Shown here: one piece after another, positions 53,785 through 62,189 of the stretch
Layout of the letters: each line of letters begins with the position of its first letter
Numbering within the stretch: position 1 is the first letter of the stretch
Assembly (NCBI RefSeq): GCF_003130405.1
Contig: NZ_QEAS01000002.1
Span: 338,692-402,691, forward strand
DNA from: Pararcticibacter amylolyticus
GTDB lineage: Bacteria > Bacteroidota > Bacteroidia > Sphingobacteriales > Sphingobacteriaceae
Length of the DNA: 64,000 nucleotides
Direction: 5' to 3'
The notes under the pieces: generated by a model
Seen by the model: the letters and a program-made list of their open reading frames with translations, nothing else
Told to the model about the DNA's origin: nothing
The model's database searches: none
Made by a program: the position numbers and the translations under genes

Positions 53785-55200
53785 ATGCAAACAGTAGACA
53801 AAATTTATATCAACGGGGAATTTGTAACTCCTCACGGAACAGAAACATTTGAGCTCCTGAGCCCGGTAAATCGCAAATTATTAGGTAAAGTAATACTGGC
53901 CGATGCCACTGACGCCCAGCGTGCTATTGCAGCTGCGAAGGAAGCGTTCGCGTCATTCCGTTTTACCACAAGAGAAGAGCGGATTGAATATCTGGAAAGG
54001 ATTGCTAAGGCTGTGTCCTTTCATAAACAGGAGTTAATTGATGTGATGGTACTCGAATACGGAGCACCCCAGCAATTTGCCACGGCAAGTTTCCTGAATG
54101 CTGTGGGCGCGATCCGCGCTAACATCAGTTTGCTGCAGGAATATTCATTCAGCCGGAAGATTGGCACATCTACTGTGATCCAGACTCCGGTGGGCGTAGC
54201 AGGTATCATCACGCCCTGGAATGCCAGCAATAGCTTTATATGCAGTAAGTTGTCTACCGCCATCGCAGCGGGCTGCACTGCAGTAATCAAACCGAGCGAA
54301 TTCAGCGCCCTTCAGACACAGGTGATCAGCCAGTGCCTTCACGAAGCAGGCCTTCCGAAAGGTGTTGTAAACATTGTTACAGGCCTGGGCACAGTAGTGG
54401 GTGAAGAGATTACGCTGCATCCTGACGTCGCTAAAATATCCTTTACAGGCTCAACCGCTACCGGGAAAACAATTGCAAAGAACGCCGCCGAAACGATGAA
54501 ACGAATAACACTTGAACTCGGAGGCAAATCGCCAAACATCATTTTAAACGACGCTGACCTACCCGATGTGATTAAATTGAGTGTTACTGCAGCATTTATG
54601 AACAGCGGGCAAGCCTGCATAGCCGCAAGCAGGTTATTAGTGCCCGAAGAAAGACTGGAAGAAATAAAGCCGCTGTTAAGAGAGGCTGTTTCGCAATTCA
54701 AAGTGGGCGACCCTCGTAACTCTGACACCAGTATAGGTCCGTTGCTAAACGAAAAGCAATACAACAAAGTTCAGGATTATATCCGCTCGGGAATGGAGGA
54801 AGGTGCGGAAATACTGACAGGTGGGCTGGGAAAACCGGAAGGACTGGAAGACGGAAATTTTGTAAAACCAACCGTTTTTATTCATGTATCAAACACGATG
54901 CGCATTGCCCGGGAAGAAATCTTCGGTCCTGTCCTTTCTGTAATTACTTATCGTAACGAAGAAGAAGCTGTCAGTATAGCAAACGACACAAAGTACGGTC
55001 TTGCTGCTTATATACAAGGTCGTGATGCGGAAAAGGCAAAAGGCATCGCGGCGCGTATCGACGCCGGTCGCGTTTCAGTCAACTCATTAAGTCATGACCC
55101 AAATGTTCCGTTTGGTGGCTTTAAGCAGTCGGGAATTGGCCGGGAATATGGAGTTTATGGTCTCGAATCCTATCTTGAGCCAAAGGCAATTCTTGAATAA
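53785..55200 (+). CDS. Aldehyde dehydrogenase family protein
   Basis: 471 residues from ATG 53785. The family signature ELGGKSPNI carries the general base Glu, and the catalytic Cys is in NSGQACIAASRL (Cys 278). The NAD site is represented by FTGSTATGK. A longer frame from 53647 adds 46 residues that look like untranslated leader and would cover the promoter box, so it is rejected. Oxidises an aldehyde with NAD(P)+; substrate unknown. An AraC-type regulator gene follows 71 bases later on the same strand. Confidence 0.92.
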   Translation: MQTVDKIYINGEFVTPHGTETFELLSPVNRKLLGKVILADATDAQRAIAAAKEAFASFRFTTREERIEYLERIAKAVSFHKQELIDVMVLEYGAPQQFATASFLNAVGAIRANISLLQEYSFSRKIGTSTVIQTPVGVAGIITPWNASNSFICSKLSTAIAAGCTAVIKPSEFSALQTQVISQCLHEAGLPKGVVNIVTGLGTVVGEEITLHPDVAKISFTGSTATGKTIAKNAAETMKRITLELGGKSPNIILNDADLPDVIKLSVTAAFMNSGQACIAASRLLVPEERLEEIKPLLREAVSQFKVGDPRNSDTSIGPLLNEKQYNKVQDYIRSGMEEGAEILTGGLGKPEGLEDGNFVKPTVFIHVSNTMRIAREEIFGPVLSVITYRNEEEAVSIANDTKYGLAAYIQGRDAEKAKGIAARIDAGRVSVNSLSHDPNVPFGGFKQSGIGREYGVYGLESYLEPKAILE

Positions 55201-55271
55201 TAAATATTCTTTAAAAAGTCTATAATTGTGGGGACAGCAGTTCTGCTGCTTCTCCACTTTGGAAATCAGGT

Positions 55272-56123
55272 ATGAGCGGACAAATGAAAAAATCAAAGAT
55301 CCTCTACAGTTGCTATTTTGCAAGAAGCAGGGAAGGCGAACAATTTATTCCCGAACACGTGTTTAGTTTGCAGATAGCAGGGACTTTAACCGTTACTGAC
55401 GGAGTGAACCGCTATATTTTTAAGGAAGGAGACTACCGGCTGAGCCGGCGAAACCGTCTTGCCAGGTTCGTCAAACAACCTCCTGAGAAAGGGGAATTTA
55501 AATCACTGTCAGTATACCTGGATCAGGAAACTCTTAGAAAACTAAGTGAAGAGTGGAAAATTCAGCCCGACAAGGTAAAAGACAGCGCGCACTCTGTCAT
55601 AACACTCCGGGACCATGTTCTGTACAAAAGTTATATGGATTCACTTCTGGTATACCTGCAGCTTCCTGAGGATGAACAACAAATAATTATGGACCTGAAG
55701 GTGCGGGAGGCAGTGCAGTTGCTCTTAAAAGTAAATCCGGAAGTAAAGAACGTCTTATTTGATTTCACGGAGCCCGGCAAAATAGACCTGGAGGCTTTTA
55801 TGATACAAAATTATCATTTCAATGTATCCCTCGACAGGTTCGCCTACTTAACCGGCCGCAGTCTCGCTACCTTCAAGCGTGACTTTCAAAAAATCTTTCA
55901 TGTTTCGCCACATCGCTGGTTACAGGAACGCCGGTTGAAAGAAGCCTTTTTTCTTCTGGCAGAAAAAAAGAGGAACGTATCGGAGATCTATCAGGATCTT
56001 GGGTTTGAGAACCTGTCCCACTTCTCGTATGCCTTCAAAAAGCACTTCGGCATGGCTCCTACCTACTTATGGAACATCCATAACAATGCGTCCCTGAATG
56101 CAGGTTCGAGTAGCGAAAAGTGA
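55272..56123 (+). CDS. AraC-family transcriptional regulator
   Basis: A 283-residue regulator. The N-terminal part (about 1-150) is a cupin-like sensing domain (FSLQIAGTLTVTD). The C-terminal AraC domain has two helix-turn-helix units (VSLDRFAYLTGRSLATFKRDF; VSEIYQDLGFENLSHFSYAFKK). It may control the aldehyde dehydrogenase gene just upstream. Its last 61 bases overlap the convergent esterase gene, an unusually long overlap. Confidence 0.87.
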   Translation: MSGQMKKSKILYSCYFARSREGEQFIPEHVFSLQIAGTLTVTDGVNRYIFKEGDYRLSRRNRLARFVKQPPEKGEFKSLSVYLDQETLRKLSEEWKIQPDKVKDSAHSVITLRDHVLYKSYMDSLLVYLQLPEDEQQIIMDLKVREAVQLLLKVNPEVKNVLFDFTEPGKIDLEAFMIQNYHFNVSLDRFAYLTGRSLATFKRDFQKIFHVSPHRWLQERRLKEAFFLLAEKKRNVSEIYQDLGFENLSHFSYAFKKHFGMAPTYLWNIHNNASLNAGSSSEK

Positions 56124-56845
56124 TTTTCTTCGGGATAATACTTCCACTGAAAATAGATCTTGTCCTTCAGTCCCTTAAGATAGTCTGCAAATTCAATATT
56201 TGGCCGTATGATATCTCCCTTTTTGCTGTGGTCTTCCCTGATCTCCGGCACGGAAAGATGCTTGCCCACACTATCTGCTACCGCCAGAAAGAAGCAGACA
56301 TGATTGTATCTGTCATCGGCCAGAAGCAGCTTTGCCTCATCAAGAAGATTATGTTCGTCATACCAAAGACTGGGTTCGATGCAAATATAATATTGAAACA
56401 AATACATTTGCTTTAGCAGGATATTCACCACTTCCAGTCCCCCAAGGGAATGACCGGCAATACCCCACTTTTTAATTTTTGGATACGTTTGATGTAACCA
56501 GGGACACAGTTCCTTCTCAAGATACTGTGCAAACAAATTGCCGCCGCCGGTACTGGCAAGCGATTCCTTATCGAGAAAAGGTGATTCCGAAACGGAGGTA
56601 GGCGTATAATCCCTTACTCTGGATCCCTTATTTCCCAATCCGACTACCACTACATTCTCCTCTCCCGCTACCTCTTTCAGCTCCCCGGTAACAAGCTGAA
56701 GCAGATCCTGACCGTCCAGAACAATCAGGCCGTAACCAGGTGAATGATCTTTGACCGAACTTCCCGCTGAGGAATTCTCATACAAATAAATGTCGCGGTC
56801 TTCTCTTAAAATCTCCGAATAAATACTTTTATGCTTTATATCCAA
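56063..56845 (-). CDS. Alpha/beta-hydrolase esterase (putative esterase D-like)
   Basis: A 260-residue esterase of the PF00756 kind: early LIVLDGQDLLQ, catalytic elbow GHSLGGLEVV (Ser about 149), and late YPEENHFSLLEP with the His. Members cleave acyl esters on sugars, siderophores or mycolates. No ATG exists near the N-terminus; the start is TTG at 56845, so a truncated or differently started version is possible. It has no visible signal peptide in this form. It overlaps the AraC gene tail by 61 bases. Confidence 0.78.
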   Translation of the reverse strand: MDIKHKSIYSEILREDRDIYLYENSSAGSSVKDHSPGYGLIVLDGQDLLQLVTGELKEVAGEENVVVVGLGNKGSRVRDYTPTSVSESPFLDKESLASTGGGNLFAQYLEKELCPWLHQTYPKIKKWGIAGHSLGGLEVVNILLKQMYLFQYYICIEPSLWYDEHNLLDEAKLLLADDRYNHVCFFLAVADSVGKHLSVPEIREDHSKKGDIIRPNIEFADYLKGLKDKIYFQWKYYPEENHFSLLEPAFRDALLWMFHK

Positions 56846-56930
56846 ACCAGGCTTATAAGTGCTATTATCGCTATCTTGTTTTACAAAAATTCATTTGTGC
56901 AGTGAAAAGCAATAAATTTACACTCCTTCT

Positions 56931-57566
56931 TTAAAAGGAGAAGCCAACATCCAGGGACCCTACCCTGTTTTTTGATTTGTAGTAAGGATTCGGATCTATA
57001 TCTTTCAGCCCGATTTCGTAATTAATGCTGATTGTAAACTTCTTAATCTTGTATCCAAGATAAGTATTCAGGCCATAATCATACTTTTCCCAGTTGTCAT
57101 TCTGTTTGCTTGTTGCGCTCACATAAGTACTGCCGAATTTCATGTCTTGCTTTGCAGAACCAGCCTCGTAGGTTCCGCTCAATGCAACAGAAGCATATCC
57201 TCCGGCACCAACGAAAATATTCTTATACTTATACACCAGATCAACAGGCAGTTGAATATAATTGACTTTGCTTTTCTGCTCCGAATCTGAATTATACGGC
57301 TTCTTTACCTGCCCCTTCTTTGTAAACTCAACGGCTGGTTGCACAGACAAGGCCGCTGTAAGCGGAATATCCACTACAACGGTGACACTATAAGACTTTA
57401 GTCCCTTCATTTTGGGAGGATTCACCTCTCCCAAAGAACTGGAACGGGTAGTGCTGTTAGTATTAATCCCCAGTTTGATTCCATAGGTAACTTTTGTTGA
57501 ATCCTGTGCTTTAAGCGCAGTAGAGACAACAATAAAGGAGAAAAAAATAAGGATATATTTATTCAT
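56931..57566 (-). CDS. Outer-membrane beta-barrel (porin-like) protein
   Basis: A 211-residue protein with a signal peptide (LKAQ, about residue 21) and alternating amphipathic strands such as YGIKLGINTN, AVEFTKKGQV and FTISINYEIGL. It ends in Phe (DVGFSF), the usual C-terminal signal of outer-membrane barrels. Small outer-membrane barrel family of Bacteroidota; function unknown. Confidence 0.85.
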   Translation of the reverse strand: MNKYILIFFSFIVVSTALKAQDSTKVTYGIKLGINTNSTTRSSSLGEVNPPKMKGLKSYSVTVVVDIPLTAALSVQPAVEFTKKGQVKKPYNSDSEQKSKVNYIQLPVDLVYKYKNIFVGAGGYASVALSGTYEAGSAKQDMKFGSTYVSATSKQNDNWEKYDYGLNTYLGYKIKKFTISINYEIGLKDIDPNPYYKSKNRVGSLDVGFSF

Positions 57567-57679
57567 ATTCTATGTTTTAAGGAACAAGCATAACTGATTC
57601 ACGCGGTAAAAATCGTTTTTTAATTCCTAAAAACCAGCCGATTAACAACTTTTAACAATGTTAAAAACAAGCCCTATAC

Positions 57680-57712
57680 TATGAAAAAGCCGCTTTTGCA
57701 GATACAAAAGCG
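57680..57712 (-). terminator. Terminator after the GH10 gene
   Basis: On the minus strand arms 57705-57712 and 57691-57698 (extendable to 10 pairs) with a 6-base loop are followed by five T. It lies about 50 bases past the GH10 stop codon and ends the utilisation-locus operon. Confidence 0.8.
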
Positions 57713-57764
57713 ACAGTGGTAATTTCATGCGCGGCATTGGTCGCACTAACTTTTTTTTGATATC

Positions 57765-58844
57765 CTATTTTACCCCATCCAAAATCCCCTGGTAAGCCGG
57801 CTTCTTCTTATAGTCACCGTCGAAAGGCAGAGGCCAGTCAGGACGATTGTATGTACCCGGGATCCAGCTGTCTGCATCCCCGACATTCCAGGTAGTAATA
57901 CCGAACTTCTGGTTTGCAGGGAGAGCATTATACGTTTTCACGATAAACTTATATTTCTGAGACTGTTGTTCTGCCAGTGCAGGCGAAAATGTCAAAGCCT
58001 GAAGATTGTCAGGGTTTATCGCAATATCCAGTTCGGCAATATGAATCTTCAAGCCCGTTTGCGCAACGGTATTAATGGCATTGGCCAGGTTATTATCTGC
58101 CATGTTATATCTGGTATGCATCTGCAGACCTATGCCATGAACAGGAATATGGCGGTTCTTAAGATCGTTGATCAGATCAAGTATTGCGCCTCTTTTTGTA
58201 GGGCCATATTCATGTCCATAATCGTTATAGAATAAAAGAGCATCCGGGTCCGCTTCGTGAGCATACTGAAAAGCTTTGGCAATGTAATCAGGTCCTATCT
58301 TTTCAAGCCAGATGCAGGGACGCAATGTCCCGTCGTCGGCAATTGCTTCATTGACTACGTCCCAGGAAGCAACTTTTCCTTTGAAATGGGTAACAATTGT
58401 TTGAATATGGGTTTTGAAAAGATTATCCCAGGCAGCTGCATCCCCTTGAAACTCTGTGATCCACGAAGGGAGCGACTTGTACCAGATCAGCGTATGTCCG
58501 TGTACCCTTTTGTTATTTTGCTTCGCAAAATCCACCAGATAATCAGCATCCGCCCAGTTATAGGTATTTTGCTGAGGATGAATAACCGATGCCTTCATTG
58601 CATTCTCTGGAGTCAGACTGTTATATTCCCTCACAACCAAATCCCGGTAAGCGACCCGGGTTTTTAGCAGATTGATGTTCACAGCAGCACCGAAAGGAAA
58701 TGGCAGTGCCTTCCGGAGGGAGGTCTCTTCCGTTGCAGGAGGATCAGGAACAGGAGGTTCAGCTTTCTTCGCCTCATCACTTTTAGAGCAATTTAAACCT
58801 GTCAGCAGAGTCACCACTGCCAGGATAATTCTTAATCTTCTCAT
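57765..58844 (-). CDS. GH10 endo-1,4-beta-xylanase lipoprotein
   Basis: A 359-residue lipoprotein (GLNC, Cys 19) with a short Pro/Glu-rich linker and a GH10 catalytic barrel. Acid/base Glu 166 is in WDVVNEAI, the nucleophile Glu 271 in HIAELDI, and NSLTPENAMK (about 75-84) is conserved in the family. It cuts beta-1,4-xylan chains at the cell surface. Last gene of the operon with SusC/SusD, GH2 and a GH-A hydrolase; its start overlaps the previous stop by four bases (ATGA). Confidence 0.94.
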   Translation of the reverse strand: MRRLRIILAVVTLLTGLNCSKSDEAKKAEPPVPDPPATEETSLRKALPFPFGAAVNINLLKTRVAYRDLVVREYNSLTPENAMKASVIHPQQNTYNWADADYLVDFAKQNNKRVHGHTLIWYKSLPSWITEFQGDAAAWDNLFKTHIQTIVTHFKGKVASWDVVNEAIADDGTLRPCIWLEKIGPDYIAKAFQYAHEADPDALLFYNDYGHEYGPTKRGAILDLINDLKNRHIPVHGIGLQMHTRYNMADNNLANAINTVAQTGLKIHIAELDIAINPDNLQALTFSPALAEQQSQKYKFIVKTYNALPANQKFGITTWNVGDADSWIPGTYNRPDWPLPFDGDYKKKPAYQGILDGVK

Positions 58845-60268
58845 CTTTGTTTCCGGTTACTAAAGAAATCGGCCAGATTGTACATCTGGAAATTCAGCTC
58901 CTTCATTTTCTCTACCAGCGGCTGGTAGAGATTATAATTATTATCGACAATACCTTTATTGGCGTTTGTATTCGAAGGCTCTGCCCCTTTTTGAGTGGGG
59001 TCGTTATCCATGTACTTAAACCAGTGCCACCCAACACAGTTGCCTGATTCAATAAGTCCCAGGACGAAGTTCTGATAGAACAGTCCTCTGTCGGCCTGCG
59101 TTTTCACAATCCAGCCTGCACCGGCAGTGTTTCCAAGCCCTGAATCATCCGCCTTTACATACCATTCAGTCACGATAAAAGGCTTTCCCGACCACTCTTC
59201 CCATTTTCGCATGAAGTCCTTCTGAGGAGTCCAGTTGTTGTAGTAATTGATCGAGATAACATCAGCGTATTTTCCTGCAGCCCTGAACAACTCCGGATAA
59301 TTTCGCTGACTGCCGTAAAAGCGGCATCCCAGATACAGGTGATTAGGGTCGTACTTCCTGATCGCCTTTGCTACAATTGAAAAATACCTTTCAGAAGAAT
59401 ATTCGAGAAACTGCGCCCGGTGCTCATCCGTAATCTGATCAGCGCTGATTCCCTTGTCATCTATCCATTTCTTGGCAGCCTTATATCCGGGATCATTCTG
59501 GTCCTTCAGGGTCAGGTATCCGTCAAGGTTTTTCAGGCCCAGGGGCATCTCGTTGTCCGAAAAGTAACCAAATAAGTTCTTGTCATCCTTATATTGCAAG
59601 AGTGTCTTTGCCTGCTTTTCACAATAAGTCTCAAAGGCAGGATCAAAGAGGAAAATCACATTATTGGGATATCCCCTGTGCCCGGGAACCTGGAAGGTAC
59701 CTCCGCGTTCCTTACCATAGCCGCTCATCCAGTCGAGATTAATCGTATAAGCCAGAGGCTTTTTATTCTGCAAGGCCGACTTTCTGATCAACGAAACATT
59801 TGACCACGCTCCTGCCCCGTTAAAACCATTAGAAGTAAGTATCTCCTGAGTCCTCCTGATCCAATTGTTCTCATCTCCAAACTTACCCTTCAGCGCCTGT
59901 TTGTTCCTGTCGGAGGCACCCATACTGACGGCATTGAGTGCATTATGCAGGAAGTAGTAACCTTCAGGGTCCACTGCCCACCAGCGGCCGTCAATCTTTT
60001 TAATATAAAAGAACCCGGTTGCTTTCGTTTTCTTATCCGTCCTGCCGCCATACTTGCTTAGCCTGACGGTTGAAGGGAGAAATCCCTTCAATTGCGCAAC
60101 CGTGCGGGTTGGATACTCCTTATATTCCGTAAAAGCATTTGATCCGTCCTTATGATTAATTCCTTTTCTCGCAGCAACCCGGAGAGTATATTCTGTAGTG
60201 TCCTGTGCAAAAGCCTGAACAGATACCAGGCAAAGTGCTAAAAGGTATTTACTTCCCCGTGTTAACAT
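58841..60268 (-). CDS. GH-A clan glycoside hydrolase (beta-agarase-like), family uncertain
   Basis: About 475 residues with a signal peptide (VQAFAQ). The barrel has the acid/base candidate in YFSDNEMPLG and the nucleophile candidate in FIVTEWYV, plus YADVISINYYN, typical of clan GH-A. The N-terminal region (about 25-130; FFYIKKIDGRWWAVDPEGYY) resembles the beta domain of agarase-like enzymes such as GH50/GH86. ATG 60268 has a purine-rich site (AAGGGAAG) upstream and removes most of the overlap with the GH2 gene. Within a xylan-type locus it may act on side chains or another hemicellulose. Family uncertain. Confidence 0.8.
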   Translation of the reverse strand: MLTRGSKYLLALCLVSVQAFAQDTTEYTLRVAARKGINHKDGSNAFTEYKEYPTRTVAQLKGFLPSTVRLSKYGGRTDKKTKATGFFYIKKIDGRWWAVDPEGYYFLHNALNAVSMGASDRNKQALKGKFGDENNWIRRTQEILTSNGFNGAGAWSNVSLIRKSALQNKKPLAYTINLDWMSGYGKERGGTFQVPGHRGYPNNVIFLFDPAFETYCEKQAKTLLQYKDDKNLFGYFSDNEMPLGLKNLDGYLTLKDQNDPGYKAAKKWIDDKGISADQITDEHRAQFLEYSSERYFSIVAKAIRKYDPNHLYLGCRFYGSQRNYPELFRAAGKYADVISINYYNNWTPQKDFMRKWEEWSGKPFIVTEWYVKADDSGLGNTAGAGWIVKTQADRGLFYQNFVLGLIESGNCVGWHWFKYMDNDPTQKGAEPSNTNANKGIVDNNYNLYQPLVEKMKELNFQMYNLADFFSNRKQR

Positions 60269-62096
60269 GGCTTCCCTTGTATTGATTTTCCTTCTCATCA
60301 TAGAACTTTTTCAGGACGTAGAATGCCTTTTTCTTTACACCGGTATCGGAGTAAAGCCCCTTCCTGTTAAAGAAATTCTGGTATACAGGATGCGGCCTTC
60401 TTGGCGATTTAAAATCGGCAAGGATCCAGGGGGTCATTCCTCTGAGGCCATCGACAGTGCTCAGCATACGCAATTGCGCCTTATAAAGCGCTTCCTGGTA
60501 TTCTTCCGTCCAGCGGGTGTCTTCATCTCCGTGGAATCCCGCTAAAGCATCTCCTCCAAACTCGGTTATAATCACCGGCTTATCGTACTTAATATTAAAA
60601 TGATATTTGCTCAGTTCTTTAGGTGTGCCTCCCCAGTACCACGCACCATACTCATTAAAGCTCGTAACATCCAGTTTCTCCCCGAGTGAGTCGTCTACTA
60701 CCACTTCTGTACCTACCCGGTGTACTTCCAGGGCAGCGCCTACTAACCTGGTATTATCCGTAGCCCGGACATGGGAAATCAGGCTGCTCATAAATTTATA
60801 TCTCGAATCGCTTAGCGGAGTCTCGTTGCCGACTGACCAGATGATCACACTTGCACGGTTTTTGTCCCTTGTGATAAGTGTGTTCAACTGACTTTCTGCA
60901 TTCCGGTAAGTATCCGGATTATCCCATTCAATTGTCCAGTATACAGGTACTTCCGCCCATACAAGAAGTCCCATCTCATCCGCAAGCTTTAGCATTTTCT
61001 CATTATGAGGATAATGCGCCAGGCGCACAAAGTTGCAGTTCAGTTCTTTTGCCCAGCTCAGGAGCATTTTAAGATCACCCTCCGACCTTGCTCGTCCTGG
61101 TATCAAAGGATTCTCATCATGAATGGAAATCCCTCTAAGAAATACAGACTTTCCGTTCAGAAGAATATCCTTTCCGCGCGTAATAACGCTCCTGAAGCCG
61201 ATCCGGTCTGTAATTTTATCAGTCGCTGCCTGAACGGAGACAGTATAAAGCTTAGGGGTTTCAGGAGACCAGAAAATTATTTTACCAGCAGGAAGGCTCA
61301 CATTTAATTGTGCCCGGCCCGAAGCATCCGTCTTTACTGTTTTTTCTATACCCGCTTCAGGGATGGAGACCTTCACTGTCTGCCCTGCACCCGGTGCCGA
61401 CAATTGAACAAATCCGTCTATTTGTGTTAAGCTGCCTTTTGCCAGCTGTATTTTGTAGTCAGAAATAAAAGATTCAGGAGTTTCCGCGATAAAGACATCC
61501 CGGGTGATCCCTCCGTAATTCCACCAGTCGGTGTTAATAGTTGGCACCTCCTCCTTTTTACGGGTATTATCAGCTTTAACTACTACCGAGTTTTCTCCTT
61601 TCTTTAACTCAGAGGTTACATCAAACTGAAACGGAGTGAAGCCTCCCTTATGCATTCCCAGCTTTTTACCGTTCAGGTACACATGAGATTCATAATTTAC
61701 AGCTCCGAAGTAAAGGAAATACCGCTTGCCCGCTTTAGGCTCGAAAGTAAACTTATTACGGTACCAGACAGTCCCTTCATAAAGCTCCAGCTTTTCAACC
61801 TGTGAACTCCAGTCACCGGGTACGTTCAGCGTCGGCGAGTGATCAAAGTCGTATTCGATCAGTTCTGACTTATCATCCTGTTTTTTATCATCATAATACC
61901 CTCCTTTGCCGCTCTTCGACTGATCAAATGCTTCTCTCCGGTAGTCATAATAGCCATTTTCATATGGATCGATAATATAATTCCAGCGGCCGTTCAGACT
62001 TAAAACGCTTCTGGAACTGATGTTTTGAATAAATGTCTGGGCGAACCCCGGCATTGATAATAGTAGTAAAACGATTATATAGCTTGCTCTTTTCAT
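60249..62096 (-). CDS. GH2 family glycoside hydrolase
   Basis: About 615 residues from ATG 62096, with a signal peptide (GFAQ). Domain order: jelly-roll sugar-binding domain, Ig-like domain (about 190-285), then the TIM barrel with the acid/base in IIWSVGNETP and the nucleophile in VIITEFGGDA. The whole layout fits the beta-glucuronidase/beta-galactosidase group. In a xylan locus a beta-glucuronidase, or an exo-enzyme on side chains, is plausible but unproven. The longer frame to 62132 only adds a basic leader. Confidence 0.9.
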   Translation of the reverse strand: MKRASYIIVLLLLSMPGFAQTFIQNISSRSVLSLNGRWNYIIDPYENGYYDYRREAFDQSKSGKGGYYDDKKQDDKSELIEYDFDHSPTLNVPGDWSSQVEKLELYEGTVWYRNKFTFEPKAGKRYFLYFGAVNYESHVYLNGKKLGMHKGGFTPFQFDVTSELKKGENSVVVKADNTRKKEEVPTINTDWWNYGGITRDVFIAETPESFISDYKIQLAKGSLTQIDGFVQLSAPGAGQTVKVSIPEAGIEKTVKTDASGRAQLNVSLPAGKIIFWSPETPKLYTVSVQAATDKITDRIGFRSVITRGKDILLNGKSVFLRGISIHDENPLIPGRARSEGDLKMLLSWAKELNCNFVRLAHYPHNEKMLKLADEMGLLVWAEVPVYWTIEWDNPDTYRNAESQLNTLITRDKNRASVIIWSVGNETPLSDSRYKFMSSLISHVRATDNTRLVGAALEVHRVGTEVVVDDSLGEKLDVTSFNEYGAWYWGGTPKELSKYHFNIKYDKPVIITEFGGDALAGFHGDEDTRWTEEYQEALYKAQLRMLSTVDGLRGMTPWILADFKSPRRPHPVYQNFFNRKGLYSDTGVKKKAFYVLKKFYDEKENQYKGSHVNTGK

Positions 62097-62133
62097 AAAC
62101 AAATAAAAATATCCCTTCGATCTCTTCCTCATC

Positions 62134-62172
62134 AGGTTTATCCGCCACTCCTGCTGAGTGACAGATAAACCT
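62134..62172 (-). promoter_or_regulatory. Intercistronic stem-loop between susD and the GH2 gene
   Basis: AGGTTTATC (62134-62142) and GATAAACCT (62164-62172) pair perfectly. Inside, CACTC/GAGTG form a second 5-bp stem around a 5-base loop. No T-run follows on the minus strand, so it looks like a transcript-stabilising or processing element, not a terminator. Confidence 0.65.
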
Positions 62173-62189
62173 TTATTAAATCAGGCCAG

